A stretch of DNA of 12,606 nucleotides from a bacterium (GTDB lineage Archaea > Thermoproteota > Nitrososphaeria > Nitrososphaerales > CADDZS01). The DNA is taken from positions 1-12,606 of the forward strand of contig DAIDAB010000043.1 of the NCBI GenBank assembly GCA_027310845.1. Direction: 5' to 3'. The stretch's first letter is position 1, and the number at the start of each line of letters is the position of its first letter. Below are positions 6,815 through 12,606 of this stretch, piece by piece. Made by a program: the position numbers and the translations under genes. Under the pieces are notes generated by a model. The model made no database searches. It worked only from the letters and a program-made list of their open reading frames with translations, and was not told the DNA's origin.

Positions 6815-7144
6815 TCACGTTTTATCCACGATGAACGCTCTCGTGACAGTGGTACATGCAGCTTTGTGCTCTAGTCCCTCCGGTATCGAAAACCCTTCTC
6901 CCTTTAGCACCTTGACTCGCTTTTGCTTAGGAGACCTGAATGTCAGTACTAGAATGCCATTGAGCACGTAGCCAGTATGCCCTAAATTACACCATCCTTC
7001 TTCGTGCCACTTTGGACTGAATTCCAATATCCTAATTCTAGTTCCTCTCTGCTCCCACGCTTTGGATCGGCCGAATCTTCCACCGCCGAAGACGCGCTGC
7101 CAAGGAATGGAGTCGAAATCAATCTTCACGCTTTGGGATTTCAT
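6815..7144 (-). CDS. Single-domain cupin protein
   Basis: 109 residues from the ATG at 7144; a TTG one codon upstream (7147) is the alternative. Cupin motif 2 is exact: G82-x5-P88-x-G90-x2-H93 (GEGFSIPEGLEH). Motif 1 is altered: the usual HxH...E is replaced by H47...W51-C52...H56 before GYVLNG. Possible metal ligands are therefore His47, Cys52, His56 and His93. The size fits a minimal one-domain cupin beta-barrel in the cytoplasm. Such proteins can bind a metal and small ligand, or serve as dioxygenases or isomerases; the substrate is not evident. It is divergent from the helical small protein at 7211, with about 66 bp between the starts and only weak TATA-like sequence (ATTTGT near 7174). 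Confidence 0.82.
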   Translation of the reverse strand: MKSQSVKIDFDSIPWQRVFGGGRFGRSKAWEQRGTRIRILEFSPKWHEEGWCNLGHTGYVLNGILVLTFRSPKQKRVKVLKGEGFSIPEGLEHKAACTTVTRAFIVDKT

Positions 7145-7210
7145 CAAGAGTTACTTCTAGCAGCTGACCTACAAATGCTTAACAATTTGTGATTTACCAA
7201 TAGTTGCGTG

Positions 7211-7441
7211 ATGGAGACTCCTTCTTCGAAAATGGATGAAACAGATCTCAGCAAAGAGGAGATCGAGATTGTGATGAAAGCCCTAGGCTTCTATCAGATT
7301 CATCTGCTCGACGAGATGTCTCGACAGGGTTCTGGAGATGAGGATTTAGAGTTGCAAGTGAGGCTCATTAGCATTGCGATAAAGAAACTTCACAAGCTTC
7401 ACGAGGAAATGAGTGGCACAACGCATGCAAAAGAGATCTGA
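7211..7441 (+). CDS. Small charged helical protein, hypothetical
   Basis: 76 residues from the ATG at 7211 (GTG at 7208 in the same frame). No family recognised. The sequence is strongly helical and amphipathic: a first segment around KEEIEIVMKALGFYQIHLLD, a GSGDED turn, then LELQVRLISIAIKKLHKLHE. This suggests a helical hairpin or short coiled coil, perhaps a dimerising adaptor. A weak TATA-like CTTAACAAT at 7178-7186 lies about 27 nt before the ATG, fitting leaderless expression. It is divergent from the cupin and stops 8 bp before the convergent small membrane protein. No cysteines or DNA-binding motif are visible. Confidence 0.55.
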   Translation: METPSSKMDETDLSKEEIEIVMKALGFYQIHLLDEMSRQGSGDEDLELQVRLISIAIKKLHKLHEEMSGTTHAKEI

Positions 7442-7449
7442 CGGTTTGT

Positions 7450-7575
7450 TCAGAACCCATAGATCATGACAAGCACTGTCAGCACAAAGACGAGTATCAC
7501 AACATAGAAGAAAGGATCTTTGTAGTAACCCTTCCACATCTTAAACTTCAAGAAGATCTCCGATCCCGTCCACAT
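7450..7575 (-). CDS. 41-residue single-helix membrane protein
   Basis: A short minus-strand gene: starts MWTGSEIFLKFKMWKGYYKD and ends in a hydrophobic helix (about residues 22-40, FFYVVILVFVLTVLVMIYGF). The basic N-terminal half and hydrophobic C-terminus give a tail-anchored or inside-N topology. Such minute proteins are often subunits of respiratory or transport complexes, but no family can be named. The ATG at 7575 is assumed. An AT-rich GTTTTATTC lies only about 20 nt upstream, so the ATG at 7539 (29 residues) cannot be excluded. It converges on the preceding helical protein with 8 bp between the stops. Composition and position make it more likely real than chance. Confidence 0.5.
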   Translation of the reverse strand: MWTGSEIFLKFKMWKGYYKDPFFYVVILVFVLTVLVMIYGF

Positions 7576-7627
7576 AGCTTGAACAAAGAGGAATAAAACG
7601 GTTTGGCAGATTTGTTCTAGAGATAGA

Positions 7628-7759
7628 TCATGCCTTGGACTTCTTTATCTTTGGATCAAGGGACAGGTTCTGACTAGCGGAGACCGACTGCGTTCTTCTC
7701 AAGATTCCGTGATATGCTGCGCTCCCAGCCTAGAGAGTGCGATTAGCTGCAAGCAGCAT
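7628..7759 (-). pseudogene. Possible small-gene relic with an in-frame TAG
   Basis: A 44-codon frame starts with ATG at 7759 (MLLAANRTL), meets TAG at 7730-7732, then continues AGSAAYHGILRRTQSV and ends ...SLDPKIKKSKA before TGA at 7628. The part after the TAG has protein-like composition and a basic tail typical of a genuine C-terminus. A shorter protein from the TTG at 7702 (24 residues) would be uninterrupted. No promoter or Shine-Dalgarno is clear. It may be a decayed gene, a short real gene or chance. Confidence 0.25.
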
Positions 7760-7760
7760 A
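7713..7760. repeat. 8-bp perfect inverted repeat TATGCTGC / GCAGCATA
   Basis: Arms at 7713-7720 and 7753-7760 enclose 32 nt. That interior can form a second 6-bp stem, GCGCTC with GAGTGC (one G-U), which shares two bases with the outer arm. It could be part of a small RNA or an artefact of the relic frame that covers it. Confidence 0.3.
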
Positions 7761-7870
7761 CGTGACAACAATTCCTTGAGGTGTCCAATTTCGCCGCAGT
7801 GCAGTAGAATGTGAGAAGCGCAATCAGAGCTTAAGGAAAGCAGCGTCTCCCTTCGATTCACTGCTTGAAT

Positions 7871-7897
7871 AGTTAAAGATTTAAGTTCTAATTATTC
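7871..7897 (+). promoter_or_regulatory. AT-rich promoter region of the MFS exporter
   Basis: Two TATA-like blocks are present: AGTTAAAG (near 7874, about 25 nt before the GTG at 7899) and CTAATTATTC (near 7892, about 25 nt before the TTG at 7917). Which is used decides the start codon. Confidence 0.4.
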
Positions 7898-7916
7898 TGT
7901 GATTTTGGTCTTCCTC

Positions 7917-9635
7917 TTGGAATACAAGTGGGTCGCTCTTTCAAACACCACAATCGGCACCCTCATGGCTTCTCTTGACGGGACAATAGTCCTGATCTCG
8001 CTCCCAGCGATTTTCCGTGGGATACAGATAGACCCGCTTTCCTCATTTCAATATCTTCTCTGGATTCTCTTCGGATACAGTGTGGTGACGGCGACACTCC
8101 TTGTGACATTTGGCAGGATCTCTGATATTTTCGGAAGAGTGAAATTGTACAATCTCGGGTTTGCAATTTTCACAGTCGGTTCGACGCTGTGCTACGTAAC
8201 GCCGAACACTGGAGACATGGGAGCCATCGAGCTTATTTCGTTCAGGATAGTGCAGGGAGTGGGAGCAGCATTTCTTTTCTCAAACAGTGCTGCGATAATC
8301 ACAGACGCATTCCCAGAGAACGAGCGCGGACAGGCACTTGGGATTAATATGGTCGCAGTCCTCGCCGGCTCACTCATAGGTCTTGTCGGCGGAGGAATCC
8401 TCGCCACGTTTGACTGGAGGTATGTCTTTCTTGTGAGCGTACCCGTTGGAATCTTCGGTACTGTGTGGTCATATTGGAAGCTGAAAGAAGTTGGAACTAT
8501 AAGGCGAGACCAGCATCTCGACCTCTGGGGAAACGTGACGTTTGGAGTGGGGCTCACGCTCATTCTCATAGGGGTAACATACGGACTGATGCCTTATGGA
8601 AACTCTTCGATGGGATGGTCTGATCCATGGGTAATCACTTCATTGGCAATTGGAGCGTCCTTGCTCGCAGCCTTCCCGTTAGTTGAAACAAGGGTGGTTG
8701 AACCCATGTTTCGGCTCGAGCTGTTCAAGATACGCATGTTTAGCGCCGGGAATTTTGCTGGACTTTTAGCTTCAATAGGGCGAGGCGGAGTCCAGATCAT
8801 GCTCATTATCTTGCTTCAGGGGATCTGGCTTCCCCTCCACGGTTACAGCTATAATTCCACCCCATTTTGGTCAGGCATCTACCTTACCCCGATGCTTGTC
8901 GGGTTTGTAATCATGGGGCCTCTCAGTGGCAGATTCGCAGACAGACACGGTGCGAGACTTTTTGCAACACTGGGCATGATCATCACAGCTGGTACTTTTT
9001 TCGCGCTCTCCCTTCTGCCCTACAACTTTGCCTTCTTGCCATTTGCGGTCATTTTATTCATCATGGGACTTGGCGGGGGAATGTTTGTCTCGCCTAATAC
9101 CGCCTCAGTTATGAGTTCTGTTCCTCGGGAGCACAGAGGAGTGGCGTCGGGAATGCGCGCCACTCTTCAGAACATCGGACAGACTATCAGCCTTGCCATC
9201 TTCTTCACAATCATAATCACTGGACTTTCGAGCAATCTGCCCGGTGCCCTCTTTTCGGCCTTGACAAAAGCCGGGATTCCTTCGGCTACTGCGTCCTCAT
9301 TGAGCAATGGAATTTCTCCTACTGGCGCCCTATTCGCGACGTTTCTCGGATACAATCCACTACCTCAAGCAGTTCCGAGCATTGTAGGTAATCTATTCTT
9401 TCCAAACGCAATAGCTCCCGCATTCATGTCAGCGTTGCAAGATGCCTTCTACATTGGTGCGGTGCTTTCCATTGTGGCAGCACTCGCTTCGTTTCTTAGG
9501 GGAGGCGTAAGTGGCGCTCCTTCAGAAAGAGTTGCTGCCGAGGTGGTCTCATCGCAGAAAGCCAAAGCTCAATTCATTCCAACGCAAGATTCTGCCAGCA
9601 ATCCAGCTGCTCCGAATAGTGCCGAGCGCAGGTGA
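7917..9635 (+). CDS. MFS multidrug exporter, DHA2 (14-helix) family
   Basis: 572 residues from the TTG at 7917, giving MEYKWVALSNTTIGTLMASL, an N-terminus I recognise from archaeal DHA2 transporters. A GTG at 7899 would add six residues. MFS signatures are present: an Asp in helix 1 (D21, in LASLDGTIV), motif A GRISDIFGRV (66-75), motif B with Arg110 in FRIVQGVGAA, and a motif-C-like Gly-rich stretch GSLIGLVGGG (151-160). The degenerate second motif A is GRFADRHGAR. The length and about 14 helices fit EmrB/QacA-type proton-driven export of toxic hydrophobic compounds. The last 40 or so residues are a polar tail rich in Ser, Ala and Pro. No regulator lies alongside. MsrA follows with its own TATA box, so co-transcription is not required. 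Confidence 0.93.
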   Translation: MEYKWVALSNTTIGTLMASLDGTIVLISLPAIFRGIQIDPLSSFQYLLWILFGYSVVTATLLVTFGRISDIFGRVKLYNLGFAIFTVGSTLCYVTPNTGDMGAIELISFRIVQGVGAAFLFSNSAAIITDAFPENERGQALGINMVAVLAGSLIGLVGGGILATFDWRYVFLVSVPVGIFGTVWSYWKLKEVGTIRRDQHLDLWGNVTFGVGLTLILIGVTYGLMPYGNSSMGWSDPWVITSLAIGASLLAAFPLVETRVVEPMFRLELFKIRMFSAGNFAGLLASIGRGGVQIMLIILLQGIWLPLHGYSYNSTPFWSGIYLTPMLVGFVIMGPLSGRFADRHGARLFATLGMIITAGTFFALSLLPYNFAFLPFAVILFIMGLGGGMFVSPNTASVMSSVPREHRGVASGMRATLQNIGQTISLAIFFTIIITGLSSNLPGALFSALTKAGIPSATASSLSNGISPTGALFATFLGYNPLPQAVPSIVGNLFFPNAIAPAFMSALQDAFYIGAVLSIVAALASFLRGGVSGAPSERVAAEVVSSQKAKAQFIPTQDSASNPAAPNSAERR

Positions 9636-9663
9636 GCCTGCTGAGCCAAGCGCGATGATAATT

Positions 9664-9672
9664 CCTTATACT
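9664..9672 (+). promoter_or_regulatory. TATA box of msrA
   Basis: CTTATACTC is centred near 9669, 27-28 nt before the ATG at 9697. It predicts a leaderless mRNA and rejects upstream in-frame starts. Confidence 0.6.
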
Positions 9673-9696
9673 CTTAGTCGCACGGAGAAAGCAGTC

Positions 9697-10263
9697 ATGA
9701 ATCAACGATCTCCGGAATCTGACGGTTCGGTTCTCGAAATTGCGACTCTCGGTGGTGGGTGCTTTTGGTGCACCGAAGCGGTGTTTACTGAGCTCAAAGG
9801 CGTGGAAAAAGTAGAGTCAGGTTATTCGGGCGGAAAGGTCGCCAATCCTTCATATGAAGAAGTATGCACAGGGAAAACAGGCCATGCTGAAGCGGTTCAG
9901 GTCACTTTTGATCCAGAGGTAATCTCATACGAGGACTTGCTTCGGATCTTCTTCAGTGTTCACGATCCGACAACATTGAACCGCCAAGGGGCAGATGTTG
10001 GAACTCAGTATCGATCGGTGATTTTCTACCATAACGAAATGCAAAGTGAGACAGCAAACCATATCCTGAAAGAAATCAACGATTCTGAGATGTGGGGTAA
10101 CCCTGTTGTGACCGAAATTTCGCCTTTCAAAGCATTCTACAAGGCAGAGGACTATCACCAGAATTATTTCGCCCAGAACCCAAGACAGCCCTACTGCCAG
10201 GCGGTCATCGCTCCTAAAGTGTCAAAGTTTCGCAAACATTATTTCGACAGGCTCAAGAAATGA
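9697..10263 (+). CDS. msrA: Peptide methionine-S-sulfoxide reductase MsrA
   Basis: 188 residues. The active-site motif GGGCFWC (residues 19-25, nucleophile Cys22) begins the domain and is followed by SGYSGG, EEVCTGKTGHAEAVQV, HDPTTLNRQGADVGTQYRS and EDYHQNY, all typical of MsrA. Cys167 in RQPYC is the likely resolving cysteine. The enzyme reduces methionine-S-sulfoxide in the cytoplasm using thioredoxin-like donors and repairs oxidative damage. The open frame extends back to 9511 inside the MFS gene, but the TATA box at 9664-9672 and the normal family length both support the ATG at 9697. MsrB is not fused and not seen nearby. It converges on TFB with a 75-bp gap. Confidence 0.96.
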   Translation: MNQRSPESDGSVLEIATLGGGCFWCTEAVFTELKGVEKVESGYSGGKVANPSYEEVCTGKTGHAEAVQVTFDPEVISYEDLLRIFFSVHDPTTLNRQGADVGTQYRSVIFYHNEMQSETANHILKEINDSEMWGNPVVTEISPFKAFYKAEDYHQNYFAQNPRQPYCQAVIAPKVSKFRKHYFDRLKK

Positions 10264-10280
10264 CCAGCACGCGCTAGACC

Positions 10281-10295
10281 TGTTCTTTTTGAACC
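10281..10295 (+). terminator. T-tract after msrA
   Basis: TGTTCTTTTTGAACC lies 18 nt past the msrA stop. It contains a five-T run flanked by the short inverted pair GTTC/GAAC. Archaeal polymerase often terminates on such U-tracts without a strong hairpin. Confidence 0.4.
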
Positions 10296-10338
10296 TCTGT
10301 TCAGTCTACGAACGAATCTCAACCGAGCATGATGCAGC

Positions 10339-11277
10339 CTACATCTGAAGAGCTTCTTTGAGTGTCTTGTATCTGTTCCGGATCGTAACCTCAGTTACCC
10401 CAGAGGCCTCTGCCATGTCCTTTTGAGTCTTGTTCTCGTTTTCCATAACGGAAGCGATGTACAGGGCTGCAGCCGCCAGTCCCATAGGGTCCTTTCCTGC
10501 AGCGCTGCCAGTTTCACTTGCACGCCGAAGTATCTCTATTGCTCTTCTCTTCGTCTTCTCTGAAACACCAGCCTTGTTTGCAATCCTCGATACTGATTTG
10601 ATCGGATCAGCGACAGGCATTCTCAGATCTAGCTCCTTGAGGATCAGCCTGTACGAACGGGAGAGTTCTTTCCTCTTCACGTTGCTAACTGCTGCGAGAT
10701 CCTTGAGAGTTCTCGGTGTCTCAGTGTCGCGCATCGCTGCGTAGAGTGATGCGGCAATCATTGCAGATATCGATCTGCCACGGATCAGCTTCCGATCAAC
10801 AGCCTTCCTATAGATGTAGGCGGCGCGTTCGACTATTGCGTCGCTCACCCGAAGCTTGTCTGTTAGCCGCGGAAGCTCCCCAAAAGCCTGCCTTAGGTTC
10901 CTATCGACCGATTCATGGACCTGGCTTCGCTTGTCCCATGTCCTGAGCCTTTCAAGGGTCGTTTTCATTGAGGATTCCAGCGCCCTTCCTGAAGCATCCC
11001 TGTTCTCTGCACCTATTACGGTTGCAAGCCCCATGTCGTGCAACGCAAGGCTCGAAGGCATGCCAGTTCGGATCCTATCCGCGCCTCCCTCCTCTTTAGC
11101 AAAGGTTCTCCATTCTGGGCCAAGTGACTCGATTTTCTCTTTCCCAACGTAGCCACAGTTGGTACAGATCTGTTCTCCACTTGCAGAATCAAAAACCATA
11201 GCCGACTTCCCGCACCTTGGGCACTTTTCAAAAGATTGTAGACCTAGTCTGCTTTTACCTTTGTATTCCATAGTCAT
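10339..11277 (-). CDS. tfb: Transcription initiation factor B (TFIIB homologue)
   Basis: 312 residues from the ATG at 11277; an in-frame TTG at 11313 would add 12. A zinc ribbon (C19-x2-C22 ... C38-x2-C41) is followed by the B-reader/linker, with GPEWRTF and RTGMPSSLALHDMGLATVIG. Two cyclin-fold repeats come next (about 105-215 and 225-310). Their core helices are SISAMIAASLYAAMR and PMGLAAAALYIASVM, and the last repeat ends in a BRE-binding helix-turn-helix (DMAEASGVTEVTIRNRYKTL). It recruits RNA polymerase to TBP-bound promoters. All zinc cysteines are present and the length is normal. TATA position places transcription start near 11310, inside or before the TTG, favouring the ATG with a leader of about 33 nt containing GAGGT. 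It stands alone and may be one of several TFB copies, as in many archaea. Confidence 0.96.
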   Translation of the reverse strand: MTMEYKGKSRLGLQSFEKCPRCGKSAMVFDSASGEQICTNCGYVGKEKIESLGPEWRTFAKEEGGADRIRTGMPSSLALHDMGLATVIGAENRDASGRALESSMKTTLERLRTWDKRSQVHESVDRNLRQAFGELPRLTDKLRVSDAIVERAAYIYRKAVDRKLIRGRSISAMIAASLYAAMRDTETPRTLKDLAAVSNVKRKELSRSYRLILKELDLRMPVADPIKSVSRIANKAGVSEKTKRRAIEILRRASETGSAAGKDPMGLAAAALYIASVMENENKTQKDMAEASGVTEVTIRNRYKTLKEALQM

Positions 11278-11319
11278 CTTTCCTTCGCCTACCTCTTTTC
11301 TTTCCAGAAACAATTATTA

Positions 11320-11340
11320 GGGCGTCTCCGCCCTTATAAA
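11320..11340 (-). promoter_or_regulatory. TFB promoter with operator-like palindrome
   Basis: Minus-strand TTTATAAG (11333-11340) is a good TATA box. Directly downstream lies the perfect inverted repeat GGGCG-TCTC-CGCCC (11320-11333), between TATA and the predicted start near 11310. That is the usual place for an archaeal repressor site. Confidence 0.55.
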
Positions 11341-11585
11341 CCTTGTGGAGAGAACAGCCCGACGAGGGAGAGCTAGAGAAGAAGCTTAGGGCACCTGTGA
11401 GTCAGAATCTCGGTTAGGGAGTCCTCAACGGTACCCAGGAGAAAGGCAATTTTTCCGGAGGCGCCCTTCCAAGATCCCAATCTCAGCCCCAGTAGGGGTT
11501 CTAGAATTCTCCTGACTATTGAGAAGGGATTTAAAATGAGCCTGCCAAAAGAGATCGCTTTCAGCAAGCCGGCATCTCCAGATTC
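11341..11585. other. 245-bp stretch of unknown content, possible structured RNA
   Basis: No convincing protein gene is seen. A 64-codon minus-strand frame (11373-11567) exists, but a good TATA-like box (ATTTTAAAT, 11529-11537) falls inside it, which argues against it. That box would start a minus-strand transcript near 11506. The transcript could form CCCC-TACT-GGGG, a 9-bp long-range helix (11459-11467 with 11388-11396, one G-U) and a hairpin at 11412-11428. It does not match tRNA, 5S rRNA, SRP RNA or RNase P RNA motifs that I can recognise. Confidence 0.35.
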
Positions 11586-12209
11586 CTAGCTCCACTGAAT
11601 TGCCATATTGAAAGACACAACGCTCCCCGCCGTGGCCGAGCTTGAGGCGTAGGCAACCAGCTCAACATATTGGAATGCGGATGGATCAATCGAAACAGGG
11701 AAACTACCAGATATCGACCCACTTATAGCTGAGGTAAACGTATAGTTTCCAACGCAGTTCGCGGGAGATACAAGGGAGCCCATCGCAGTGAACTCTGTCT
11801 CGTCGGTGCAATAATACACGGTAATCTTTCCCAATGCCTTTGATGGGTCCGAAATGCCAGAGATTTGGACACCTCTTATGATATGAAACGAAGATCCTGT
11901 ATTTTTGATCGCGGTTACATTTGTATAATATGAAGCAGGAATAACAGAGTTGGTAATTGCTGCAGGGAAGAAGGTCATCGTGATCATTGCCGAATCATGA
12001 GTCGGTGCAATAGACACATGCGTGCAAGGGCTCATATTGCACATAGAGGAGTCTGCTCCAGCCAAGAGCTGCACGTCAGGAGTCTGCACGCCAAGCGTTG
12101 TGTTGCCGTAATAGAAGACATAAACTGTTGCGCTCGCTGCCCCGATGAGTAATGAAACTAGCGCCAATAGCATGAGCTTTCGAAAATTGGTTTTGAAAGT
12201 GCTCTGCAT
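11586..12209 (-). CDS. Exported or N-terminally anchored protein of unknown function
   Basis: 207 residues from the ATG at 12209; a GTG at 12245 would add 12. A basic N-terminus (KTNFRK) and hydrophobic helix (about residues 12-34, LMLLALVSLLIGAASATVYV) export or anchor it. The rest is a beta-rich extracellular domain with four cysteines (a C-x4-C pair in MCNMSPC, one each in VYYCTD and PANCVG), likely disulfides, and four N-glycosylation sequons. No family is recognised; archaeal pilin-like or surface proteins with an N-terminal helix are possible analogues. The ATG is favoured because the TATA box places transcription start near 12241, downstream of the GTG. It is divergent from another exported protein at 12408. 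Confidence 0.7.
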   Translation of the reverse strand: MQSTFKTNFRKLMLLALVSLLIGAASATVYVFYYGNTTLGVQTPDVQLLAGADSSMCNMSPCTHVSIAPTHDSAMITMTFFPAAITNSVIPASYYTNVTAIKNTGSSFHIIRGVQISGISDPSKALGKITVYYCTDETEFTAMGSLVSPANCVGNYTFTSAISGSISGSFPVSIDPSAFQYVELVAYASSSATAGSVVSFNMAIQWS

Positions 12210-12264
12210 ATGGCGAGACCGGGCAGTAGACAAAATATTCGCCACTTACATAGTTGACCCCGCG

Positions 12265-12270
12265 TTATAA
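12265..12270 (-). promoter_or_regulatory. TATA box of the exported-protein gene
   Basis: Minus-strand TTATAA predicts a start near 12241, giving a leader of about 32 nt to the ATG at 12209. This resembles the leader length predicted for TFB. Confidence 0.5.
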
Positions 12271-12287
12271 TAGGAAACATGCCGTTT

Positions 12288-12297
12288 AGATTAATCT
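12288..12297. repeat. 10-bp perfect palindrome AGATTAATCT
   Basis: It sits about 20 bp upstream of the minus-strand TATA box in the 198-bp divergent region. It may be an activator site, or chance in AT-rich DNA. Confidence 0.3.
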
Positions 12298-12360
12298 CGA
12301 GTAGCCTTACACCTGAATTTGCAGAGGATCTATGCTCGCTCATTCTCAAACTTGATAATC

Positions 12361-12387
12361 GTGTTCACATTTATTAATGTCAAACAC
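12361..12387 (+). promoter_or_regulatory. TATA box embedded in an imperfect inverted repeat
   Basis: GTGTT-C-ACAT (12361-12370) is mirrored by ATGT-CA-AACAC (12377-12387) around the TATA-like TTTATTAAT (12370-12378). The box predicts transcription start about 6 nt before the ATG at 12408. A bound repressor here would block TBP. Confidence 0.45.
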
Positions 12388-12407
12388 AGGTTCGAGTTGC
12401 AAATTCC

Positions 12408-12606
12408 ATGAAGCATGTAACGCAAAATAACCAAGGTGGTGGTGTAAAGATTCGCGGTGCCTTGGTCGGCTGCCTCTTGCTGATTCTTCTGGTTGCTCCT
12501 GGCATTCTATCTGTGTCCCTTCCCTTTGCTTTGTATTCAAACGCGCAAACTTCGTTTCAAAACATTGTTTCATTCAGAGTGAGTGGTACACACAACTATT
12601 CATCTC
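12408..12606 (+). CDS. Secreted protein, 3' partial (signal peptide visible)
   Basis: 66 codons are visible before the window ends, with no stop. The N-terminus MKHVTQNNQGGGVKIRG is followed by a hydrophobic core (ALVGCLLLILLVAPGILSV) and a possible cleavage site after SNA or SNAQ, so the product is exported. After it comes TSFQNIVSFRVSGTHNYSS with one sequon, the start of an extracellular domain. Nothing visible identifies the family; it could be another propeller or cupredoxin-type surface protein like those at the left of the window. The ATG is set by the TATA-like box about 33 nt upstream and by the fit of the signal peptide. No Shine-Dalgarno is seen. Confidence 0.65.
   Translation, partial: MKHVTQNNQGGGVKIRGALVGCLLLILLVAPGILSVSLPFALYSNAQTSFQNIVSFRVSGTHNYSS

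Larger units (their letters stand above)
7576..7916. other. 341-bp stretch without an intact gene
   Basis: No intact gene is seen. It holds a minus-strand reading frame interrupted by one TAG (7628-7759), an 8-bp inverted repeat around 7713-7760, and the promoter of the exporter at its right end. No tRNA-like T-arm or other known RNA signature was found. Confidence 0.5.

Noticed and set aside
6692..6874. 60-codon plus-strand frame upstream of the cupin 3' end
   Set aside because: It overlaps the cupin coding end, runs through the hairpin and has no protein-like features.
9511..9696. 62-codon N-terminal extension of MsrA overlapping the MFS gene
   Set aside because: It overlaps a strong coding region in another frame, and a TATA box sits 27-28 nt before the ATG at 9697, which also gives the normal MsrA length.
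11480..11515. tRNA-like segment (GGGGTTCTAGAATTCTCC)
   Set aside because: It resembles a T-arm only loosely; no acceptor stem, anticodon arm or D-arm could be placed around it.
11373..11567. 64-codon minus-strand frame between TFB and the exported protein
   Set aside because: Composition is not convincing and a good TATA-like box falls inside it; kept only as part of an unassigned interval.
12346..12573. 75-codon minus-strand frame at the right end
   Set aside because: It is antisense to the signal-peptide-bearing partial gene and covers its promoter.
1..12606. CRISPR array, insertion sequence or prophage
   Set aside because: No regularly spaced repeats, transposase motifs, terminal inverted repeats or phage structural genes were found.

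Overview
The window looks like archaeal chromosome. The strongest evidence is a complete transcription factor B gene (zinc ribbon, B-reader, two cyclin folds) near the right end. TATA-like boxes lie about 27 nt upstream of several start codons, as expected for leaderless archaeal mRNAs, and many starts are TTG or GTG. Numerous secreted or membrane-anchored proteins are rich in N-glycosylation sequons. Propeller proteins of the virginiamycin-B-lyase type and a membrane-tethered blue copper protein together recall Nitrososphaeria/Thaumarchaeota or a related lineage. That placement is inference; nothing here fixes the taxon.

Layout, left to right. Positions 1-2857 hold two convergent genes for surface-anchored beta-propeller proteins; the first has lost its 5' end to the window edge. 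Next comes a three-helix membrane-anchored cupredoxin (minus strand). It is divergent from a PAP2-family lipid phosphatase (plus strand), and the two share a 99-bp promoter region with opposed TATA boxes. The phosphatase gene converges, 18 bp apart, on a tight three-gene minus-strand operon (6635 to 4912) of unrecognised membrane and exported proteins.

From 6815 to 7575 there are small genes: a single-domain cupin, a 76-residue helical protein and a 41-residue one-helix membrane protein. A 341-bp stretch without an intact gene follows, with a possible gene relic and an inverted repeat. A DHA2-type 14-helix drug exporter and methionine sulfoxide reductase A come next on the plus strand, the latter with its own promoter. 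TFB lies on the minus strand, with an operator-like palindrome between its TATA box and the predicted transcription start. A 245-bp stretch of unknown content, possibly a structured RNA, separates TFB from a minus-strand exported protein. The window ends in the 5' part of a plus-strand gene for a secreted protein.

Most genes act at the cell envelope: adhesion or sugar/peptide-binding propellers, extracellular electron transfer or copper binding, polyprenyl-phosphate recycling and drug export. MsrA adds repair of oxidised methionine. No complete, recognisable new multi-gene system stands out. The best candidates for novelty are the three-gene envelope operon, the start-codon hairpin of the second propeller gene, the operator-like palindromes at TFB and at the last gene, and the small membrane protein.
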